DNA from: an uncultured Paracoccaceae bacterium
Lineage (GTDB): Bacteria > Pseudomonadota > Alphaproteobacteria > Rhodobacterales > Rhodobacteraceae
Direction of reading: 5' to 3'
Assembly: GCA_947495295.1 (NCBI GenBank)
Contig: CANLYJ010000004.1
Span: forward strand, 1-64,000
DNA length: 64,000 nt
In this document: positions 25,100 to 32,998 of the stretch, piece by piece
Layout of the letters: every line of letters starts with the position of its first letter
Numbering within the stretch: the first letter of the stretch is position 1
Notes under the pieces: generated by a model
What the model was told of the DNA's origin: nothing
The model's input: the letters and a program-made list of their open reading frames with translations, nothing else
Database searches by the model: none
Translations under genes and position numbers: made by a program

Positions 25100-25519
25100 T
25101 TAGCCTGTCATATACAGTTTCATATGCGGCGGTGTCTTGCAGGCATGCTTTGGTGATCCAGAGGGTGCCGCCCGTGTGCCTGACGCCATGTATTTGGGAA
25201 ACCACCAGATTTTGAAGATGTCACGGTAATTGACGGTGACTGTTTGTCTGTTCAGCGCAGATCGTGGTGCGGTGAAGTGGTCGTCGCCCAGCGTGATTTG
25301 TCGATCAGCCCATCGACTTGCGCAAACCAGTCGCATCCCATAGATGGCGAGGCCGACAAAGAGTGTCGCCAAGCCCCAGATGATCACAGAATCGATAAAT
25401 GCGCTGTCACTGGAAAATCCTGTCATCAACGCAATGGCAGAGAATAGGGTTCCGAAGGTTACAATTACGTAACCCGACACGGGCTTGACCCGATAGGGCA
25501 CGGAGATCGTGCCGTTCAT
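25100..25519 (-). CDS. Small membrane protein with two helices and a PH-like tail
   Basis: The 139-residue protein has two hydrophobic helices (VIVTFGTLFSAIALMTGF and VIIWGLATLFVGLAIYGM), followed by a soluble stretch with a DDHFTAPRSALNRQTVTVNYRDI pattern like bacterial PH-type membrane proteins. I do not recognise the family. It begins three bases after the stop of the SH3-domain gene, with GTG (25522) and ATG (25519) in tandem, so it is coupled to it. Role unknown. Confidence 0.65.
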   Translation of the reverse strand: MNGTISVPYRVKPVSGYVIVTFGTLFSAIALMTGFSSDSAFIDSVIIWGLATLFVGLAIYGMRLVCASRWADRQITLGDDHFTAPRSALNRQTVTVNYRDIFKIWWFPKYMASGTRAAPSGSPKHACKTPPHMKLYMTG

Positions 25520-25522
25520 CAC

Positions 25523-26074
25523 CTAGTCCCTGATTTCACCCGCAGCCACCCCCCAAAGCGTGGACTTGGGCGCCCAGCCCCGGTAGCCACCGGCCGTCAG
25601 GCGGCACCATTCGGCGTCGCATTTGCCAAGCCTTGCGATGACCCCCGGTTCCAGCATGGCATTTTCCAGCGCGTCAGGTTCAGGCCGCGACCGCAGCGCT
25701 GTGGTGTCACCGTCGATCAGCACGGTCCTTGATCCGGACAGCATGGTGTAATGGACCCAGCCGCCTTGCCCGTCCTTATCGATGACCCGCCGCCAATGCC
25801 CGTATTCGGCCACGACCTGTAGCGGCATGTTGCGCCGTTGAAAGACCCAGTCGATCCGATGCGTGAGTGATGGCCCGCGCCGCACATTGGCTTCTGCCGC
25901 TTTGAGCGAGACGAAACGTGGTAGCGGTAAGTTGGTTTCGGGGCCAAGTGTGGGGCCAGTGGTCTGATCAGCTTGCGCCGCGCTTACCCAGATTCCAACC
26001 ATCAGCAGGGCAACCAGCCCCAGTCGGGTCACCAGATGTGCCCCCATACCAAACCATTGCACCGAACTGACCAT
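25523..26074 (-). CDS. Secreted bacterial SH3 domain protein
   Basis: The 183-residue protein has an N-terminal signal sequence (LVTRLGLVALLMVGIWVSAAQA) and two SH3-like repeats: the first with ANVRRGPSLTHRIDWVF and WRRVIDKDGQGGWVH, the second with ALRSRPEPDALENAMLEPG and GWAPKSTLWG. Such domains bind peptidoglycan or other envelope parts in the periplasm. Start ATG 26074 has AAGGG seven bases upstream. It heads a two-gene unit with the small membrane protein. Confidence 0.87.
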   Translation of the reverse strand: MVSSVQWFGMGAHLVTRLGLVALLMVGIWVSAAQADQTTGPTLGPETNLPLPRFVSLKAAEANVRRGPSLTHRIDWVFQRRNMPLQVVAEYGHWRRVIDKDGQGGWVHYTMLSGSRTVLIDGDTTALRSRPEPDALENAMLEPGVIARLGKCDAEWCRLTAGGYRGWAPKSTLWGVAAGEIRD

Positions 26075-26184
26075 CGTTTGCCCTTAACTGCCTAATTTTC
26101 TGGTGCGCGGTTCTTGTGCTGCGCATCCCTTTGGCGCAACCTGCCACTAAAGCGCTGTTTTGAAAAGCCACAGGAGGGTGTTCC

Positions 26185-27171
26185 ATGCCAGGTAAGCAAT
26201 TGAGTGTTGTTGTGACGCGACGGTTGCCGGAGGTGGTGGAAACCCGGATGAAAGAGCTGTTCAATGTCGAATTGCGCGAGGATGACACCCCGATGACGTC
26301 TGACCAATTGGCCGATGCGATGGGGCGGGCCGATGTTCTGGTCTCTACCATTACCGACCATATTGATGCCAAGCTGCTGGCCCGGGCTGGTGAGCGGCTG
26401 AAGCTGATCGCCAATTACGGGGCCGGGGTCGACAATATTGATGTGATGACCGCCCGGCAGCGGGGCATTCATGTGTCCAACACCCCCGGCGTTGTGACCG
26501 AAGACACGGCAGATATGGTCATGGCGCTGATACTGGGTGTCACCCGCCGTTTGGCTGAAGGGCTACGTTTGGCTCAATCCGATGACTGGCAGGGCTGGTC
26601 GCCGACCGCCATGATGGGTGGCCGGATCAAGGGGCGTCGTCTGGGCATTCTTGGCATGGGCCGGATCGGACAGGCCGTTGCCCGCCGCGCCCGCGTCTTT
26701 GGCATGCAGGTGCATTACCATAACCGCAAACGCCTGCGCCCCGAGGTAGAAGAAGAGCTGGAAGCCACCTTTTGGGAAAGCCTTGACCAGATGGTGGCCC
26801 GGGTTGATGTGTTGTCGATCAACTGCCCGCATACCCCATCCACCTTTCATTTGATGAATGCGCGCCGTCTGAAACTGATGAAACCTGACGCGGTGATTGT
26901 GAACACGTCCCGTGGCGAAGTGATCGACGAAAACGCCCTGACCCGGATGTTGCGTGCCAGCGAGATTGCTGGCGCCGGTCTGGATGTGTTTGAGCGCGGG
27001 CATGAGATCAACCCGCGCCTGAAAGAGCTGCCAAATGCGATCCTGCTGCCGCATATGGGATCGGCCACGCTGGAAGGCCGGATCGAGATGGGCGAGAAGG
27101 TGATCGTGAATATCAAGACATTTGCCGACGGTCACAGGCCGCCCGATCTGGTCGTGCCAGCGATGCTTTAG
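26185..27171 (+). CDS. D-2-hydroxyacid dehydrogenase (glyoxylate/hydroxypyruvate reductase type)
   Basis: The 328-residue protein is an NAD(P)H-dependent reductase of 2-oxo acids. It has GAGVDNIDV, the Rossmann loop LGILGMGRIGQAVARRA, the active-site Arg in VNTSRGEVIDENAL, the Glu in GLDVFERG and the His in LLPHMGSATLEGR. The sequence is closest to GyaR-like glyoxylate reductases, which would serve photorespiration-like or one-carbon pathways; substrate choice is an inference. A strong AGGAGG lies before the ATG. Confidence 0.92.
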   Translation: MPGKQLSVVVTRRLPEVVETRMKELFNVELREDDTPMTSDQLADAMGRADVLVSTITDHIDAKLLARAGERLKLIANYGAGVDNIDVMTARQRGIHVSNTPGVVTEDTADMVMALILGVTRRLAEGLRLAQSDDWQGWSPTAMMGGRIKGRRLGILGMGRIGQAVARRARVFGMQVHYHNRKRLRPEVEEELEATFWESLDQMVARVDVLSINCPHTPSTFHLMNARRLKLMKPDAVIVNTSRGEVIDENALTRMLRASEIAGAGLDVFERGHEINPRLKELPNAILLPHMGSATLEGRIEMGEKVIVNIKTFADGHRPPDLVVPAML

Positions 27172-27181
27172 GGTTCTGACC

Positions 27182-27832
27182 CTAGGCACCCGCCCAGTGC
27201 GATGGTAGCAGGTTTTGTTCCAACCCCCGGTCAATGATCGCCCGGTAATGCCGCATCGAATGGGCCAGTCCGAATTCGTTTTGCGATGGCGAGATCCGGG
27301 TGACCTTGGCCAGATGGAAAAAGCTGGTCGGCAGTTTTGGCACCGGATCGTCGCCCCGGTTGATCAGCAGGCATTTACGGTCATGTTTGACCCGGTTACG
27401 CGAAAATTTGGGCCGCGGACCTGCAAAACCGATGGCGGGAACCTGATAGCTTTTCGCCAGAATCTGCGCTGCCGCTGCCCCCAGCGAATGCCCGATGATG
27501 AATTTGGGGTTGAGGTTATTGATCAGCAGCCAGTGAAAGATCACTGACGAATAAGCCAGAAAACCCTGATGCCAGGCGGTTCCCGATGCCCCGGTTTCGG
27601 CCTTGTCTGCATTCATGATCAGCTTGCGCTTGCCCAGCCGCAACGGCCGCAGGTTGAATTTGCGGTAATCGCTGACCGAGTTTGAGCCGGGCAGAAGCAG
27701 GATTCCCCCTTCCAGCATATGTGCCTGGACGTCACGATCAGGGCAGGAATGGGTCACCACGGGGCTGGTAATACGCCCGGTTTCATAGCTGGCTTCGGCC
27801 AATTTGGCCGCATCTTCGATTGAAAATTGCAT
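27182..27832 (-). CDS. Lipase family protein (class 3-like)
   Basis: The 216-residue protein has an alpha/beta-hydrolase core with the nucleophile elbow FIIGHSLGAAAAQILA, a following Asp in INRGDDPVPKLP and a likely catalytic His in FGLAHSMRHY, as in class 3 lipases. An early VSDYRKFNLRP stretch resembles the oxyanion region. There is no signal peptide, so it probably acts in the cytoplasm. The natural substrate is unknown. Confidence 0.8.
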   Translation of the reverse strand: MQFSIEDAAKLAEASYETGRITSPVVTHSCPDRDVQAHMLEGGILLLPGSNSVSDYRKFNLRPLRLGKRKLIMNADKAETGASGTAWHQGFLAYSSVIFHWLLINNLNPKFIIGHSLGAAAAQILAKSYQVPAIGFAGPRPKFSRNRVKHDRKCLLINRGDDPVPKLPTSFFHLAKVTRISPSQNEFGLAHSMRHYRAIIDRGLEQNLLPSHWAGA

Positions 27833-28087
27833 GTCTCAAATCCTCCGGCTTTGAGATTAGCACGGCGTCACCCATCATCGTCCAGTAGGGAAACCCGGAC
27901 CGATTGTTTGCCGGACATGTTTGGGCCCTGACGTCAAGGGATGTTGGCAGCTCATGACGGTTGGTTTTGGGTTCAATTCGTCGGCCGCTGCCGGAATGAT
28001 GAATGGCCGTAATCCTGTGTCGTCGTTGTTCACGTTGACGCGCCTAACGGCCACTTTGACCTGCCGCCTTACCGGACGTGGCATGTT

Positions 28088-28519
28088 TCAAAGAGGGACG
28101 AGCAATGCAGCCAGGGACCGCTGCGACCGGGTGACATCGGCAAGTGTGTATTGATCGAGTGCTGCAAAAAACGCCTCTTGCGCCTCTTGCAGGGGTTTTC
28201 GCAAGCCGCATGCAGGCATGATCCGGCAGGATTGATCGGTGCCAAAACATTCAACAACCGGGCTACCCGCTTTCAATGCCCTGACGACAGCGCCGATGTT
28301 TATTTCGTCAGCCCGCCTTGCGAGCGTTAGGCCGCCGCCGCGTCCCCGCTCGGAAATCACAAAACCCTGACGCACCAATTGTGATGCGACTTTTGCCAGA
28401 TGATGTTCGGACAGTTGATAAAGCTGGGCAATTGTTGATGCGGATAACCGCTCTGGCGCGCGCACGGCGAGAGCGACCAGCACCCGCAACGCATAATCTG
28501 TGAACTTGTCCAATTGCAT
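28088..28519 (-). CDS. Rrf2 family regulator, NsrR-like
   Basis: The 143-residue protein has an N-terminal winged helix (KFTDYALRVLVALAVR, then SASTIAQLYQLSEHHLAKVASQLVRQG) and the iron-sulfur ligands C91, C98 and C104 (C-x6-C-x5-C in ECFGTDQSCRIMPACG). This fits NsrR, an Fe-S repressor that is released by nitric oxide. It is divergent from a membrane peptide and a truncated haemoglobin, with two dyads in the gap, so I infer that it represses them until NO appears and also controls itself. Confidence 0.85.
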   Translation of the reverse strand: MQLDKFTDYALRVLVALAVRAPERLSASTIAQLYQLSEHHLAKVASQLVRQGFVISERGRGGGLTLARRADEINIGAVVRALKAGSPVVECFGTDQSCRIMPACGLRKPLQEAQEAFFAALDQYTLADVTRSQRSLAALLVPL

Positions 28520-28525
28520 GATCTA

Positions 28526-28550
28526 AAATTAGCATTTGTGATGCGTATTT
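28526..28550. promoter_or_regulatory. Dyad operator 1 next to the NsrR-like gene
   Basis: Symmetric half-sites AAAT (28526-28529) and GCAT (28532-28535) are mirrored by ATGC (28541-28544) and ATTT (28547-28550) around TTGTG. The layout resembles NsrR-type operators (ATG.ATTT.AAAT.CAT). It lies seven bases upstream of the regulator start, in a position suited to autoregulation. Confidence 0.6.
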
Positions 28551-28566
28551 AAAAGTGTCAATAATG

Positions 28567-28583
28567 GCGCATTCAAAATGCGC
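28567..28583. promoter_or_regulatory. Dyad operator 2 upstream of the haemoglobin operon
   Basis: GCGCATT and AATGCGC form a perfect 7-bp dyad around CAA, within the wider context TGGCGCATTCAAAATGCGCA. It lies 18 bases before the start of the 51-residue membrane protein gene. It shares the GCAT core with the dyad at 28526-28550, so one regulator probably binds both. Confidence 0.6.
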
Positions 28584-28601
28584 AATAAGGGAATGGAGAT
28601 C

Positions 28602-28757
28602 ATGACACTTACACAAGCATTGCTGTGGCCCGGCACAAAGATCTGCGAACGCATGGGGCTGGACCCGGATGCGGATGCAGGACTGATCCGGTCCATGTTC
28701 AATATGATCGTCTATTTGGCAGTCTGCCTCACGATTGTTTGGATCATTGTGGGATGA
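28602..28757 (+). CDS. Small single-helix membrane protein (51 aa)
   Basis: This short gene has an ATG at 28602 just after GGAG and ends with TGA at 28757. The product has a charged N-terminal half (with ERMGLDPDADAGLIRSM) and one C-terminal membrane helix (IVYLAVCLTIVWIIVG). Its stop overlaps the start of the truncated haemoglobin gene (ATGA), so the two are translationally coupled. Placement behind the NsrR-like dyads suggests a role in the response to nitric oxide. I do not recognise a named family. Confidence 0.75.
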   Translation: MTLTQALLWPGTKICERMGLDPDADAGLIRSMFNMIVYLAVCLTIVWIIVG

Positions 28758-29161
28758 GTTTGCCGCCACGATTTCCTGTCACTGCGACCCAGATTGACAG
28801 GGTTGTTACGCGGTTTTACGCGGTCGTGCGGGCCGATCCGCAGATTGGTCCCATATTCGCGGCACATGTCACGGATTGGCCAGTCCATGAGGCAAAGATC
28901 AGCCGGTTCTGGCGCAATGCGATCCTGTTTGAGCGTGAATATGATGGAAACCCCATGCAGGTTCATATGAAGGCCGGGAATGTTATGCCCGGCCATTTTG
29001 CACCATGGCTCGATTTGTTCGATACGGTTTTGGCGGCGGAACTGTCGGAGGACACCGCAAAAGCATGGTCCGCCTTGGCCCATCGCATCGGGCGCGGGCT
29101 TTGCTATGGGCTTGAAACATATTCATCCGACACGCCCCCGCTGTTGAACGCCCGTGTCTGA
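28754..29161 (+). CDS. Group III truncated haemoglobin
   Basis: The 135-residue protein fits the group III (P) truncated globin pattern: VTRFYAVVRADPQIGPIF, WPVHEAKISRFWRNAIL, and HMKAGNVMPGHFAPWLDLFD, where the proximal His should lie in the PGHF segment. Such proteins bind or detoxify nitric oxide or oxygen in the cytoplasm. It is coupled by ATGA overlap to the 51-residue membrane protein and is probably under the NsrR-like regulator. Confidence 0.88.
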   Translation: MSLPPRFPVTATQIDRVVTRFYAVVRADPQIGPIFAAHVTDWPVHEAKISRFWRNAILFEREYDGNPMQVHMKAGNVMPGHFAPWLDLFDTVLAAELSEDTAKAWSALAHRIGRGLCYGLETYSSDTPPLLNARV

Positions 29162-29457
29162 ACTGCCGGAGACAAAGCATCGAAAAGGGCCGGTCAACGC
29201 GCCAAGTTGAGCGGTGGCAATGCATGCGCCGCCTGATCGCGCGCTTTGTTTCAGTCGGGGCAGAGAGTTATTTCACATCGGCGTGGTCGCAACCGGGGGT
29301 GCGTCATGTCAACTGAGAAGGCCCGACAATCAGATAACGGATTTTCACCTTAACGCCCTTGCTGTCGCAATCGTGCCTCAACAGGTCGGCTGGTTCTGAC
29401 GCATCTTTGCCGTTTGCCGCAAAGTGACCCCAGAAAATCCGAAGGGAGTCATCCGTG

Positions 29458-31953
29458 ATGAAAACGCAAGTCAAAGCATTGGTTGTTGGTGGTGGCGCCG
29501 TGGGCACGTCAATTGCCTATCATCTGGCCAAGGCGGGTTGGGATGATGTGATGTTGCTGGAACGCGATGAGCTGACATCAGGTTCGACCTGGCATGCGGC
29601 CGGGTTGCTACCCTTGTTCAACATGTCCTTTGCGACGACCCATATCCATAAATACTCGGTCGATTTCTATAAGTCGCTTGAGGAAGAGACCGGGTTGAAT
29701 GCCGGTTTTGCCGTGGTCGGTAACCTGCGCATGGCCCAGACGCAGGAGCGGATGGATGAGTATATGCTTTATGCCTCGACCGCTGAAACCTGTGACGTCC
29801 CCTACGTCTGGATGACCCCGGACGAGATCAAGGCGAAATGGCCATTAATCAATACCGAGGATTTGAAAGGCGCGCTTTATCACAACACCGATGGTTACAT
29901 TAACCCCGCTGATGTAACCCAGGCCATGGCAAAAGGTGCCCGTCAGCGTGGCGTCGCGATTGAGCGTAAATGGCAGGCGGATGCCTATCACTGGAATGGT
30001 GATGCCTGGGAAGTGACCTGCACCAAGATGGTCGAGAAGGGCGGTAATCTGGTGCCTTCCGAAGAGCAGATTGTCATTACGGCAGAACATGTTGTCACCG
30101 CCTCTGGCAACCACGCCCAGACGACCGCCAAGAAGCTGGGCATCAAGATCCCCGCGATCCCGGTGGAGCATCAGTTCATTGTCATGGACAAGGACCCGGC
30201 GCTGGTCGATTTCAGGGCGGAGGGAAATGTCGAGCATCCTGTTATCCGTGATGCCGATGCCCAGTCCTATGTCCGCGAAGAACGTGGCGGTTGGATTTTG
30301 GGTGTCTATGAAAAACACGCCCCGGCGGTGTTTGAATATGGTGTGCCCGATAGCTTCCGCGCCGACCTGTTCCCGCTCGATCTGGAACGGATCGAAGAAC
30401 AGTATATGGCGATGATCCACCGCATTCCGTCATGCGAGGAAAGTGGGCTGAAGGATGATTTCAACGGTCCGATCTGTTACACACCTGATGGCAACCCGCT
30501 GGTGGGCCCGGCACCGGGGCTGACAAATATGTGGCTGGCGGAAGGGTTTTCCTTTGGCATCACGGCGGCTGGTGGCACAGGCTATTATCTGGCGCAGATG
30601 ATGGTCGATGGCGAGGCAGAGATTGACATGGCGTCGCTTGATCCCAAACGCTATGGCAACTGGATGACGACCGAGTTCGCGGCGCGCAAGAACGAAGAAT
30701 GCTACGACCACGTTTATATCCTGCATCACCCGGATGAGGAGCGGCCCGCTTGCAGGCCGTTGCGCACCTCGCCAGCCTATGATCGGCAAGCGGCCCGTGG
30801 TGCGCAGTTTGGGTTTGTGAATGGGTGGGAACGTCCGAACTATTTTGCACCCGAAGGTTTTGACGACCACGCAAGCCGGTCCTTCCGGCGCGGTGGCTGG
30901 TGGCAATATGCGGTGGAAGAGGCAAAGGCGATCCGTGAAGGTGTTGGCCTGATTGATGCAACCGCATTCACCAAGCATCGGATCAGCGGGCCGGGGGCCA
31001 CGGCTTTCCTTGATTGGTTCACAACGAACAAGCTGCCCCGGGTGGGCCGGATCAACCTGACCTATGCGCTGACCTCACATGGGACGACGCGGACCGAATA
31101 TACCATCGTGCGTTTGGCGGAGGATGACTATTATCTGGTCTCGGCCGGCGCATGGCACGCCTATGATCAGGATTATTTATATAAGGCGATCATGGAAAAA
31201 GAGGCCGAATTTGGCCGGATCAATGCGCAGGATGTGACAACCCAATGGGGTGTGTTTGCCATTGCCGGGCCAAAGGCGCGGGATGTGCTGGCCGCAGTGA
31301 TCAAGGATGCGGATCCCGAAACAGCCCTGTCGAACAAGCGGTTCCCGTGGCTGTCAGCCAAGCAGATTGAGCTGGGCATGTGTCCGGTGAACGCGATCCG
31401 GGTGGCCTATACCGGGGAATTGGGGTGGGAACTGCATCACCCGATTGAGATGCAGAACTACCTTTTTGATCTGATTGAAAAGGCAGGTGAGAAACACGGG
31501 ATGAAGCTGGTTGGTGCGCGGGCACAGAACTGGTTGCGGCAGGAAAAATCCTATCGTGCATTCGGGACGGAACTTGGCCGGGACGCGACGCCGTTGGAAG
31601 CGGATTTGCCACGCTTTGTTGATTTGTCAAAAGAGTTTCACGGCAAGGCCGCGATGGAGGCCAAGGGCATCCGTTCGCAATGTGTGACCTTGCTGATCGA
31701 TGGGCCGGATGATGCTGACCCATGGGGGCGCGAGGCGTTGTATGATCTGGATGGGACCCGTATCGGGCGTTTGACGTCAGGCGGTTATTCGGTAGCGTTC
31801 GAAAAGTCGATTGGCATGGGCTACGTGCCGCCCGCATTGGCAGCAGTCGGGACCAAGCTTCAGGTCAAGATGCTTGATCAACTCTGGAATGCCGAGATTG
31901 TTGAAGACAGCCCCTATGATCCCAAAAACGCCAAGATCAGGGTCGATGGTTGA
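29458..31953 (+). CDS. FAD-dependent dimethylglycine/sarcosine dehydrogenase-type oxidoreductase
   Basis: The 831-residue protein oxidatively removes a methyl group from an N-methylated glycine-type substrate and passes it to tetrahydrofolate. Domains in order: FAD-binding DAO domain (VVGGGAVGTSIAYHLAKAG; H46 in GSTWHAAG is the position of covalent FAD in relatives), an FAO_M linker near 375-430, a GCV_T folate domain (from about 440) and a GCV_T C-terminal barrel (SGGYSVAFEKSIGMGYVPP). This is the DMGDH/SARDH arrangement; the exact substrate (dimethylglycine, sarcosine or another methylamine) is not decided. Start ATG 29458 follows AAGGGAG by nine bases; a GTG at 29455 precedes it. The 296 bases upstream (29162-29457) hold no gene that I can support. 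Confidence 0.92.
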   Translation: MKTQVKALVVGGGAVGTSIAYHLAKAGWDDVMLLERDELTSGSTWHAAGLLPLFNMSFATTHIHKYSVDFYKSLEEETGLNAGFAVVGNLRMAQTQERMDEYMLYASTAETCDVPYVWMTPDEIKAKWPLINTEDLKGALYHNTDGYINPADVTQAMAKGARQRGVAIERKWQADAYHWNGDAWEVTCTKMVEKGGNLVPSEEQIVITAEHVVTASGNHAQTTAKKLGIKIPAIPVEHQFIVMDKDPALVDFRAEGNVEHPVIRDADAQSYVREERGGWILGVYEKHAPAVFEYGVPDSFRADLFPLDLERIEEQYMAMIHRIPSCEESGLKDDFNGPICYTPDGNPLVGPAPGLTNMWLAEGFSFGITAAGGTGYYLAQMMVDGEAEIDMASLDPKRYGNWMTTEFAARKNEECYDHVYILHHPDEERPACRPLRTSPAYDRQAARGAQFGFVNGWERPNYFAPEGFDDHASRSFRRGGWWQYAVEEAKAIREGVGLIDATAFTKHRISGPGATAFLDWFTTNKLPRVGRINLTYALTSHGTTRTEYTIVRLAEDDYYLVSAGAWHAYDQDYLYKAIMEKEAEFGRINAQDVTTQWGVFAIAGPKARDVLAAVIKDADPETALSNKRFPWLSAKQIELGMCPVNAIRVAYTGELGWELHHPIEMQNYLFDLIEKAGEKHGMKLVGARAQNWLRQEKSYRAFGTELGRDATPLEADLPRFVDLSKEFHGKAAMEAKGIRSQCVTLLIDGPDDADPWGREALYDLDGTRIGRLTSGGYSVAFEKSIGMGYVPPALAAVGTKLQVKMLDQLWNAEIVEDSPYDPKNAKIRVDG

Positions 31954-31966
31954 CAGATGCCAAGTC

Positions 31967-31992
31967 GTAAGATGGGTTTAAACCCATCTTAC
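31967..31992. repeat. Perfect 26-bp palindrome before the DUF6958-like gene
   Basis: The 13-base arm GTAAGATGGGTTT is followed directly by its complement AAACCCATCTTAC, with no loop bases. It lies 13 bases after the DMGDH-type stop and two bases before the GGAGG of the next gene (ATG 32004). It may be a terminator or transcript-end stabiliser for the upstream gene, or an operator for the downstream one. Confidence 0.7.
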
Positions 31993-32003
31993 CGGAGGCA
32001 CTG

Positions 32004-32294
32004 ATGGACGACAAAATAGAGGTTGAGAATATCAATACGCCAGGGCGGACCAGCCGGGTGGATCGTGCGAAATACGAGGCGATGAAGACAGCGATGCTGG
32101 CGACATTGCCGAAAGCATCGCCCGGGATGACGGCCAAGGAATCCAAAGAGGCGGCGAAAGCGCATTTGCCGGACGCGCTGTTTGCCGGTGGCGCAACTTC
32201 TGGCTGGTGGCAAAAATGCGTGCAGCTTGATCTGGAGGCGAAGGGTTTGGTGGTCCGGGAGGCGACCAAACCGCTCCGGTTTTATCAGGTCTGA
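32004..32294 (+). CDS. DUF6958-like small protein
   Basis: The 96-residue protein begins MDDKIEVENINTPGRTSRVD and contains a winged-helix-like middle (LPKASPGMTAKESKEAAKAHLP) and an end pattern GGATSGWWQKCVQLDLEAKG. This matches what I recall of family DUF6958, which has no assigned function. The fold suggestion (small wHTH-like) is an inference from helix pattern. It has a strong GGAGG and ends overlapping the convergent GNAT gene by ten bases. Confidence 0.75.
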   Translation: MDDKIEVENINTPGRTSRVDRAKYEAMKTAMLATLPKASPGMTAKESKEAAKAHLPDALFAGGATSGWWQKCVQLDLEAKGLVVREATKPLRFYQV

Positions 32295-32998
32295 ATGGGT
32301 GATGCGGGCGTGTGAAGCGACGCCTTCTGCTGCCCGTCGGCATCAAAATTTGACGGGTCCAGCCAGGCTTCCAACGCAACCTTGATCTGCGGCCAATCCT
32401 GATCAAGGATCGAAAACCACGCGGTATCCCGGTTGCGCCCTTTATAAACCAGTGCCTGTTTGAATAGCCCGTCATAGCTGAACCCAAGTCGCGCCGCGGC
32501 CTTGCGTGACGGCGCGTTCAGGGCGTCGCATTTCCATTCATAGCGACGATAGCCCAGTTCCGCGAAGACCCGCCGCATCATCAGATACATTGCCTCTGTC
32601 GCCATACGGGTCCGCTGCAGAAGCGGCGAAAAGGCGATATAGCCAACCTCGGCCACGCCGTTATCTGGCTGTATGCGCAGGAACGATGCAACCCCGATGG
32701 CTTTGCCGCTTGTCTTGTCCAGGACAGAAAAGAACAGCGGGTCTGTGCTGGCGCAACATGTATCAAGCCATGCATCAAACATTGCCCGGTCGGCAAACGG
32801 ACCGCTGGGCATATAGGTCCAGACAGCGCCGGTCTGGTCCAGACTATAGGCATCAAAAAGGTCATCGCCATGGGCTGTGGTCAGCGGGATCACATCGCAG
32901 TAGCGCCCCTGTATGGGCGTATGTGGGATTGGCCCGGCACCTGCCCAGTGCGGGACCGGCGCGCCGATAGGCTGCCCCAGCGCATTGTGGCGCGCCAT
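32285..32998 (-). CDS. GNAT family N-acetyltransferase
   Basis: The 237-residue protein resembles RimJ/RimL-type acetyltransferases of about 230 residues: a leading substrate loop (TGAVWTYMPSGPF), AIGVASFLRIQPDNGVAEVGYIAFSPLLQRTRMATEAM for acetyl-CoA binding, and NAPSRKAAARLGFSYDGLFKQA. The substrate is unknown. The start at ATG 32998 overlaps the stop of the FAD oxidoreductase gene (TGATG), so the two are coupled. Confidence 0.9.
   Translation of the reverse strand: MARHNALGQPIGAPVPHWAGAGPIPHTPIQGRYCDVIPLTTAHGDDLFDAYSLDQTGAVWTYMPSGPFADRAMFDAWLDTCCASTDPLFFSVLDKTSGKAIGVASFLRIQPDNGVAEVGYIAFSPLLQRTRMATEAMYLMMRRVFAELGYRRYEWKCDALNAPSRKAAARLGFSYDGLFKQALVYKGRNRDTAWFSILDQDWPQIKVALEAWLDPSNFDADGQQKASLHTPASPIQT

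Noticed and set aside
27921-28154. A 77-codon plus-strand frame between the lipase and the Rrf2 gene
   Set aside because: It has no ribosome binding site or motif and overlaps the 3' end of the Rrf2 gene.
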